Assembly: GCA_028876695.1 (NCBI GenBank)
Contig: JAGWRH010000097.1
Location: 1 to 5,823 of the forward strand
DNA from: Acidobacteriota bacterium
Lineage (GTDB): Bacteria; Acidobacteriota; Terriglobia; Acidiferrales; UBA7541
Length of the DNA stretch: 5,823 nucleotides
Direction of reading: 5' to 3'
Below, in pieces: positions 5,256 to 5,823 of the stretch (its first letter is position 1; each line of letters begins with the position of its first letter). A model generated the notes under the pieces. It was not told the DNA's origin, did not search any database, and saw only the letters and a list, made by a program, of their open reading frames with translations. A program made the position numbers and the translations under genes.

Positions 5256-5823
5256 ATGGCAGATTGGCGTCAGATTCAGGCAAGAATTCGAAAGGCCAAG
5301 AGCGGCCGCGATCCTTCGGCGAAACTTTCCGAATTGTACCAGCGCACCCGCGATGCGATGGTGGCGTGGGAGCTGGGCGCCATCGAAGAAAAAGCCGAGC
5401 ATCAGGGCGAAGCCGCGAAGTGGTACACGATCGCCGCGCAGCGATTCCGCCGCGCGGACTGGAAGAAAAAAGCGGAAGAGGCGTTGACGCGGCTCGGCGC
5501 GCCGCATCCCGCCGAACACGCGGAGTTGCCGCGCGAAATACCCGCGCAGCAAGCGCACGCCGTGGCGCCTTCCGAGCGCGAGCCGCTGCCGGAAATTCCG
5601 GAGATGCCGGAGATCCCCGTCGAAGAGCCCGATTACGAATCGCAAATTAAGTTTTTCGGCGCCGCTGGAATCGATCAGCGCCGCGAAGACCGGATTTCGA
5701 CCGAGGGCGGCGAGATTACGCCGAGCGACGTGCGCGCGGCCGAGCCGCAGGTGCGGCAACCCGCCCCCGCCGCCGGCGACGAATCCGGGCGGCGGAGGCG
5801 GCGTCGCGGGCGCCGCGGCGGAC
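5256..5823 (+). CDS. Unrecognised protein with TPR-like helices and Arg/Gly-rich stretch (3' end cut by window)
   Basis: The frame from ATG at 5256 is open for 189 codons to the window end. I do not recognise a named family. Residues 1-82 (start MADWRQIQARIRKAKSGRD, then ELYQRTRDAMVAWELGAIEEKAE and AAKWYTIAAQRFRRADWKKKAEEALTRLGAP) are rich in charged and helix-forming residues. Ala37, Leu40, Gly41, Ala53, Tyr57 and Ala60 fit the spacing of one TPR-like helix pair. Residues about 83-130 are a Pro/Glu/Ala linker with PEI-PEM-PEI repeats. Residues 131-135 (IKFFG) begin a short, less biased segment. Residues 179-189 are RRRRRRGRRGG, suggesting nucleic-acid or acidic-partner binding; the rest is outside. 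No signal peptide or membrane segment is seen, so it is probably cytosolic. The good promoter, absence of stops and protein-like composition support a real gene; overlapping frames (4981-5487, 5180-5650, 4650-5759 minus) read as shadows. The function is unknown. Confidence 0.85.
   Translation, partial: MADWRQIQARIRKAKSGRDPSAKLSELYQRTRDAMVAWELGAIEEKAEHQGEAAKWYTIAAQRFRRADWKKKAEEALTRLGAPHPAEHAELPREIPAQQAHAVAPSEREPLPEIPEMPEIPVEEPDYESQIKFFGAAGIDQRREDRISTEGGEITPSDVRAAEPQVRQPAPAAGDESGRRRRRRGRRGG
5589..5615 (+). repeat. Three tandem 9-bp units within the unrecognised gene
   Basis: Units ccggaaatt (5589-5597), ccggagatg (5598-5606) and ccggagatc (5607-5615) are in frame and encode PEI, PEM and PEI. 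This is the core of a Pro/Glu-rich linker. The units have diverged slightly, so it is an established repeat, not a fresh slippage product. It could vary in copy number among relatives. Confidence 0.75.

Noticed and set aside
4650..5759. 369-codon open frame on the minus strand
   Set aside because: It crosses the thioredoxin-fold gene in another frame, the divergent promoter gap and the start of the plus-strand gene at 5256, and resembles no protein family. It is a product of GC-rich sequence with few stops.

Overview
This GC-rich window looks like a stretch of a free-living bacterial chromosome. I infer soil Acidobacteriota, from the protein sequences taken together and from intergenic palindromes of the form stem-CT-(A/G)A-AG-stem, which I associate with that phylum. 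That assignment is an inference and no search was run. There are six protein-coding genes, two of them cut by the window edges. I see no rRNA, tRNA, CRISPR array, insertion sequence or phage gene.

Layout, left to right. (1) The N-terminal half of a GNAT acetyltransferase on the minus strand (1-269). (2) A 267-base gap (270-536) holding three short perfect palindromes and a 25-bp direct repeat. (3) A group I cysteine desulfurase, iscS, on the minus strand (537-1781). (4) A seven-helix Bax inhibitor-1/YccA family membrane protein on the minus strand (1909-2652), possibly co-transcribed with iscS across a 127-base gap. (5) A 174-base divergent promoter region. (6) A Rieske non-haem iron oxygenase large subunit on the plus strand (2827-4122). 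(7) A convergent 82-base gap with a small GC hairpin. (8) An exported NTF2-like plus thioredoxin-fold protein on the minus strand (4205-5134). (9) A second divergent promoter region (5135-5255). (10) A conserved-looking but unrecognised protein on the plus strand (5256 to the window end) with a TPR-like helical segment, a Pro/Glu linker and an Arg/Gly-rich stretch.

The genes do not form one obvious pathway. IscS, the Rieske [2Fe-2S] enzyme and the thioredoxin-fold protein all touch sulfur or redox chemistry, but none has its usual partners nearby: no iscU/iscA/iscR, no oxygenase reductase or ferredoxin, no DsbD. The region reads as ordinary core/accessory chromosome rather than a dedicated system. 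The points most worth following up are the palindrome cluster, two apparently leaderless promoters sharing TA(G/C)AATGCAGC just before the start codon, and the unrecognised Arg-rich protein.
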